A stretch of 64,000 nucleotides of DNA from DVEG01 sp964405435. Its GTDB lineage: Bacteria > Cyanobacteriota > Cyanobacteriia > Cyanobacteriales > Oscillatoriaceae. The stretch lies in NCBI GenBank assembly GCA_964405435.1, contig CAYOOD010000006.1, positions 62,001-126,000 of the forward strand, written 5' to 3'. The notes below the pieces were generated by a model that ran no database searches, was not told the DNA's origin, and saw only the letters and a program-made list of their open reading frames with translations. The translations under genes were made by a program, and so were the position numbers. Shown one piece after another: positions 60,646-64,000 of the stretch; position 1 is the stretch's first letter; every line of letters begins with the position of its first letter.

Positions 60646-61518
60646 ATGCAAACGCCGCAAAAATCCGGCATCCTTTACGTCGTGGGTACGCCGATCGGCA
60701 ATCTGGAAGACATGAGCTTCCGAGCGGTGCGAATTTTGAAAGAAGCCGATGCGATCGCCGCTGAGGACACGCGCCACACGGGCAAACTCCTGCACCACTT
60801 TCAGATTAAAACGCCGCAAATCAGCTATCACGAACACAACCAGCAACAGCGAATTCCCGAAATATTGGAGCGGTTGCGTCAGGGCGCAGCGATCGCCCTC
60901 GTTACAGATGCCGGAATGCCAGGAATTTCAGATCCGGGATGTGAACTGGTACAGGCTTGCGTTAAAAATGGGATTGCGGTCGTGCCGATTCCCGGACCGA
61001 GTGCGTCGATTACCGCTTTGAGTGCAGCAGGATTGCCTACCGACCGATTTGTATTTGAGGGGTTTTTGCCCGCCAAAGGCAAAGATCGGCGTCGGCGTCT
61101 GGAAGTGCTGCAATCCGAATCCCGTACTCTAATTTTATATGAAGCGCCCCACCGCTTGCGCGAAACTTTACAAGATTTAACAAATGTTTTCGGGGGCGAT
61201 CGCCCGATTGTCCTCGCCAGGGAGCTAACCAAGTTGCACGAGGAGTTTTGGCGGGGAACGATAGAGGAGGCGATCGCGCATTACAGCGGGCGAGAACCCC
61301 AAGGAGAATTTACCCTAATTGTGGGCGGCTCCCCCGAACCAGAAGCGCCAATTTTATCGGAAGAAGCGATAAAAGCCGAATTGACAAACTTATTGAAACA
61401 GGGAATCTCGCGATCGGATGCCAGCCGCCAATTAGCGCAGCAAATCTCCCTCCCCCGCCGCCAAATTTACCAATTAGCTCTGACAATTCCCGACATTCCG
61501 CCATCGGAAACCTTGTAG
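60646..61518 (+). CDS. rsmI: 16S rRNA (cytidine-2'-O)-methyltransferase RsmI
   Basis: Tetrapyrrole-methylase-fold enzyme of 290 residues (EC 2.1.1.198) methylating ribose of C1402 in 16S rRNA. It starts MQTPQKSGILYVVGTPIGNLEDMSFRAVRIL. Motifs AAEDTRHTGKLLHHF, LVTDAGMPGISDPGCELV, PIPGPSASITALSAAGLPTDRFVFEGFLP (read in parts) and ILYEAPHRLRETL are diagnostic. The C-terminal HTH-like part ends IYQLALTIPD. It occupies the position where ureC would be expected. Confidence 0.97.
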   Translation: MQTPQKSGILYVVGTPIGNLEDMSFRAVRILKEADAIAAEDTRHTGKLLHHFQIKTPQISYHEHNQQQRIPEILERLRQGAAIALVTDAGMPGISDPGCELVQACVKNGIAVVPIPGPSASITALSAAGLPTDRFVFEGFLPAKGKDRRRRLEVLQSESRTLILYEAPHRLRETLQDLTNVFGGDRPIVLARELTKLHEEFWRGTIEEAIAHYSGREPQGEFTLIVGGSPEPEAPILSEEAIKAELTNLLKQGISRSDASRQLAQQISLPRRQIYQLALTIPDIPPSETL

Positions 61519-61621
61519 GTTTGGCTCCCTGACTGCTGTCAGAGCCGCTAGCACTGGGGGACGGGCAAAGGACATGCGATCGCAGCTATATAGCGGTTTT
61601 CAAGAAGCGTGAGGGATGTCA

Positions 61622-61653
61622 GAAACCCGGCTTCGTCGAAGTTACCGGGTTTC
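61622..61653 (+). repeat. GAAACCCGG hairpin repeat, copy 3
   Basis: Arms GAAACCCGG (61622-61630) and CCGGGTTTC (61645-61653) with an inner CTTCG/CGAAG stem, between rsmI and the TPR gene. Confidence 0.75.
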
Positions 61654-61719
61654 TTATCTGTACTTCATCAGACTGAAACCCGCTATAGTGAAGGCAACCT
61701 GAGTCTACCCCTATCTGAG

Positions 61720-63033
61720 ATGCACCGACGGATTTATCTTCTGGCTGCCTGCCCGATCGCTTTTACTTCCCTGGCTCAAGCGGCTTCTGTGGCGGTGGCA
61801 CAAGCGCCCAGGGATGCAGACGTGCAATTGCAATATGCCAATGCCCTGAAAGCGCAAGGAAAGTTAGATGAGGCGATCGCCGCCTACCGCGAAGCCATCC
61901 GCCTCAATCCCAATTCTGCCAGAGCTTACAATAATTTGGCGATCGCCCTGAAAGCTCGCGGGCAATTAATTGAAGCGATCGCCACTTACCGGGAAGCCCT
62001 GCGGCTCAATCCCAAATTAGCTGCCGTTCACTACAATTTAGGCGTCGCGCTCGCAGAAAATCGCCAGTTCGCCGAGGCGACTTTGGAACTTCAAGAAGCG
62101 ATTCGCCTCGATCCGTTTTTTGCCGAAGCTTACAATAATTTGGGAACGGTTTTTCAAGCACAGGGGCAAACGGTAGAGGCAACGGCTGCTTTCCGGCAAG
62201 CCGCCAATATCAATCCCCAACTGACGAGCGCTCAACTGAATTTAGCCAACTTATTATATCAGCAGGGGCAGTTTCAAGAGGCGATCGCAGCCCTGAAACA
62301 AGCCGTGGCGGTAAGCGAAGCTATGCCGCAGGCAATCGCGCCCAACCAGTCGGGACTGAAATTAAAATTAGCCAATTCTCTCAAAGCAGTCGGCGACATT
62401 CCCGAAGCGATCGCTGTTTATCGGGACATTACCCGCACCGAGCCGAACAATGTCGAGGCGCAATTGAATTTAGCCATGCTGTTGCAGCCAAATGAGCCGA
62501 AAGAGGCGATCGCAGCTTATCAAAAAGTCATTGCCCTGCAACCAAACAACAGCGAAGCCCTGAAAAATTTGGGCACCCTGCTGCTAGCTCAAGGCGAACT
62601 CAGAGAAGCCGTCTCGGCGTATGACAGGGCGATCGCGCTCAATCCCGAACTGCAAAACCAACTCAAGCCGCAGTTACTAGAAGCGCGGCTGAAATTAGCC
62701 GCGCAGTATGCCAGTGCAGGGCAGATAACCGAAGCGATCGCCCAGTGGCAAGGAGCGGTGAAACTCGAAGCGAATTTGCCGGAAATTCAGAGAACTTTAG
62801 CAGACGCTTTGATGGAACAGCAGCGCTATGCCGAGGCAATCCCCGCCTATCGAGAAGTGATTCGCACCAGCAGCCCAACTGCGCGGATTTACAATAATTT
62901 GGGTACGGCGCTCTATCAAAGCGGGCAGCGTGAAGGTGCGATCGCCGCTTGGCGCGAAGCGATTCGCGTCGATCCCTACTATGGCGACGCTTACTTCAAC
63001 TTGGGCAATGCCCTGCGCCAGGAGCGGCAGTGA
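61720..63033 (+). CDS. Exported tetratricopeptide-repeat protein
   Basis: Protein of 437 residues: signal peptide MHRRIYLLAACPIAFTSLAQA with ASVAVAQAP cleavage region, then about ten to eleven 34-residue TPR units from residue 38 to the end. Canonical spacing is seen in units such as ALKAQGKLDEAIAAYREAI and the following RLNPNSARAYNNLAIAL. TPRs mediate protein-protein contacts; partner unknown. The frame is open 111 nt upstream, but that part overlaps the hairpin repeat; ATG 61720 gives a proper signal peptide. Many HIP1 sites fall in the repeat units, at codons for EAIA. Confidence 0.88.
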   Translation: MHRRIYLLAACPIAFTSLAQAASVAVAQAPRDADVQLQYANALKAQGKLDEAIAAYREAIRLNPNSARAYNNLAIALKARGQLIEAIATYREALRLNPKLAAVHYNLGVALAENRQFAEATLELQEAIRLDPFFAEAYNNLGTVFQAQGQTVEATAAFRQAANINPQLTSAQLNLANLLYQQGQFQEAIAALKQAVAVSEAMPQAIAPNQSGLKLKLANSLKAVGDIPEAIAVYRDITRTEPNNVEAQLNLAMLLQPNEPKEAIAAYQKVIALQPNNSEALKNLGTLLLAQGELREAVSAYDRAIALNPELQNQLKPQLLEARLKLAAQYASAGQITEAIAQWQGAVKLEANLPEIQRTLADALMEQQRYAEAIPAYREVIRTSSPTARIYNNLGTALYQSGQREGAIAAWREAIRVDPYYGDAYFNLGNALRQERQ

Positions 63034-63070
63034 AAGGTTTAGGGGAATTGGGTATGGGGAATTGGCAATC

Positions 63071-63140
63071 GGTAATCGGTAATCGGTAATGGGTGGGGCT
63101 CTAGTTTTCCATGCCCGATGCCCGATGCCCGATGCCCGAT
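63071..63140 (+). repeat. STRR-type heptamers (GGTAATC and GCCCGAT)
   Basis: GGTAATC at 63071 and 63078 plus variant GGTAATG at 63085, then four tandem GCCCGAT units at 63113-63140, between the TPR gene and the small membrane protein gene. Confidence 0.85.
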
Positions 63141-63272
63141 CCCCAATCCCCAAATAATGTAAATTTTTGTGCTATAGTTTTGAGATTGTTTGCAGGAATG
63201 GGTGCTCTACAGGGGCAGCGGCTCCGGATCGGTGCCCCCCGGCAGGATAGTGAAAGGAGATATAACAAGACT

Positions 63273-63455
63273 ATGCAAGGAATGACCGGTTTTGTCGTCC
63301 CTGCGATCGCCGTCTTCGCGATCGCCTACATCCTCGGCGTACTGATTCTTTTGCTCAACGGGCTGTCTGGAGTACTCGAGGCGATTCCCCATTGGATATG
63401 GACTGCCGCCCTCCTGTCCCTGACTATCTCGGTTTATCGCGTTCGCTGCTATTGA
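63273..63455 (+). CDS. Small membrane protein
   Basis: Sixty residues with two hydrophobic segments (VVPAIAVFAIAYILGVLILLL and WIWTAALLSLTISVY) joined by a short loop NGLSGVLEAIPH. Not recognised. ATG 63273 gives MQGMTGF; AAGGAG lies 13 nt upstream, slightly far. HIP1 sites are embedded in the first hydrophobic segment. Confidence 0.55.
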   Translation: MQGMTGFVVPAIAVFAIAYILGVLILLLNGLSGVLEAIPHWIWTAALLSLTISVYRVRCY

Positions 63456-63598
63456 GACACCCTGGCGCTGCCATTTCCTCTGACAAAATAAAAAATTTTT
63501 GTCCCAAAAGCGGCATTTTTTCAGTCCTCATTCAGCCTTCGGGGCTGTGAGGACGACCGGTTTAGGGTTTCAACCTACTTTCTCAACGAATACCGCAT

Positions 63599-63727
63599 CC
63601 GGCTGTACAGAGTGTGCTGGGCTTTCTCCCAGAACTCCAGGGGCAGCCGAGTCTGGTGCTTTTTTGCGAGAACGGGGCGGTTATCATAAGCAAGCAACCG
63701 GACTCTGTATAAATTGCCGCCCCCGTT
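63599..63727. ncRNA. Candidate structured RNA with pseudoknot potential
   Basis: Within the gene-free 63456-63834, TACAGAGT (63606-63613) is the exact reverse complement of ACTCTGTA (63702-63709). AACGGGGCGG (63671-63680) pairs with CCGCCCCCGTT (63717-63727, one bulge). The two long-range stems interleave. Nested hairpins GGCTG/CAGCC (63601-63605 with 63644-63648) and CTGGG/CCCAG (63617-63621 with 63628-63632) fill the interval. Upstream is a strong CAGCC-TTCG-GGGCTG hairpin (63535-63549). It matches no RNA class I know. It could be a leader of the kinase-like gene, a stand-alone RNA, or an element end. Confidence 0.4.
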
Positions 63728-63834
63728 ACCCGACAAGGCGATCGCGATCGCCCGGTTTTGGTATCTCAGATCACATACGGGTCAACCTTCAGTCACATCT
63801 ACTCGAGTTATGAATCATCGATTCTTACAGTTAC

Positions 63835-64000
63835 ATGATTCATATTAGTAATATCGAGTGGATGAGTACGATGCCTGACGATATTTCAGAACGACTGAGG
63901 TTTTTTTATAGGTTATCCTATGAATTCCGCCTGCCCCTAAATGCGATTTTACTGTCGGTCGAATTGCTCGAACGTCACGGCTCGGACTGCAACGAGGAAA
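63835..64000 (+). CDS. HisKA-like protein with degenerate H-box (3' end beyond window)
   Basis: Frame open from ATG 63835 to the window edge (55 codons). ATGs at 63862 and 63871 are alternative starts. The text DDISERLRFFYRLSYEFRLP and then LNAILLSVELLERHGSDCNEE aligns with the cyanobacterial HisKA dimerisation helix SHEFRTPLxxILxSxELLERYG. The phospho-acceptor His is replaced by Tyr (codon TAT at 63931-63933) and the Thr by Leu. If real, it cannot autophosphorylate at the usual site. Only the first helix is visible. Confidence 0.6.
   Translation, partial: MIHISNIEWMSTMPDDISERLRFFYRLSYEFRLPLNAILLSVELLERHGSDCNEE

Noticed and set aside
63499..63813. 104-codon open frame with two CxxC pairs
   Set aside because: CxxC spacing fits no zinc ribbon, and the text coincides with RNA stem sequences; structured non-coding DNA is the simpler reading.

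Overview
The window is chromosomal DNA from a cyanobacterium, probably a filamentous Oscillatoriales-type strain; the genus cannot be fixed from sequence alone. Evidence: the HIP1 octamer GCGATCGC is very abundant, genes have cyanobacterial relatives (iron-uptake-type porin, PSI-accumulation-factor-like thioredoxin-fold protein, RecG with a long N-terminal extension, DUF4351/Rpn and Uma2 proteins), heptameric STRR-type tandem repeats occur between genes, and two textbook NtcA promoters are present. No tRNA, rRNA or CRISPR array was found.

Layout. 0-9.6 kb: a left-truncated SLC13/ArsB-type permease on the minus strand preceded by a ydaO-type (c-di-AMP) riboswitch, a thioredoxin-fold lumenal protein, a Uma2 nuclease-like protein, a coiled-coil protein, a STAS protein, DedA, argG, an alpha/beta hydrolase and a GT2 glycosyltransferase. 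9.6-16.7 kb: the translation/repair block rpsB-tsf-hypothetical-recG-Rpn/DUF4351, with a predicted pseudoknot touching the rpsB Shine-Dalgarno sequence. 16.7-18.1 kb: an accessory island made of a 204-bp MITE-like element and two small unknown genes (toxin/immunity-like), all bracketed by a 40-bp direct repeat. 18-25.8 kb: lipoprotein, O-methyltransferase, secreted protein, EamA transporter, a Ser/Thr kinase-FGE fusion, a VapBC-type pair and L-lactate dehydrogenase. 26-36.7 kb: ppsA, a decayed KdpD/USP-like pseudogene, a 1034-residue membrane protein with about eight 97-residue repeats, a secreted repeat protein, a LuxR-type HTH remnant and an HD-domain protein.

37-60.5 kb is a nitrogen/urea region. 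Urease accessory genes ureE-ureF and ureG lie on one side, the urea ABC transporter urtA-B-C-(cadD-like)-D-E in the middle, and ureD-A-B on the other side. The catalytic subunit gene ureC is not in the window. A porin gene and urtA diverge from one intergenic region holding two canonical NtcA boxes, each exactly 22 nt from a -10 element, so outer-membrane entry and inner-membrane urea uptake are likely induced together under nitrogen limitation. Transported urea would be cleaved by urease matured by UreDEFG. A CadD-family permease gene sits unusually between urtC and urtD. Two related histidine kinase genes and a single-chain MmeI-like restriction-modification gene separate urtE from ureD.

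60.6-64 kb: rsmI, a secreted TPR protein, a small membrane protein, an intergenic stretch able to form an RNA pseudoknot, and the start of a HisKA-like protein whose phospho-acceptor histidine is replaced by tyrosine.
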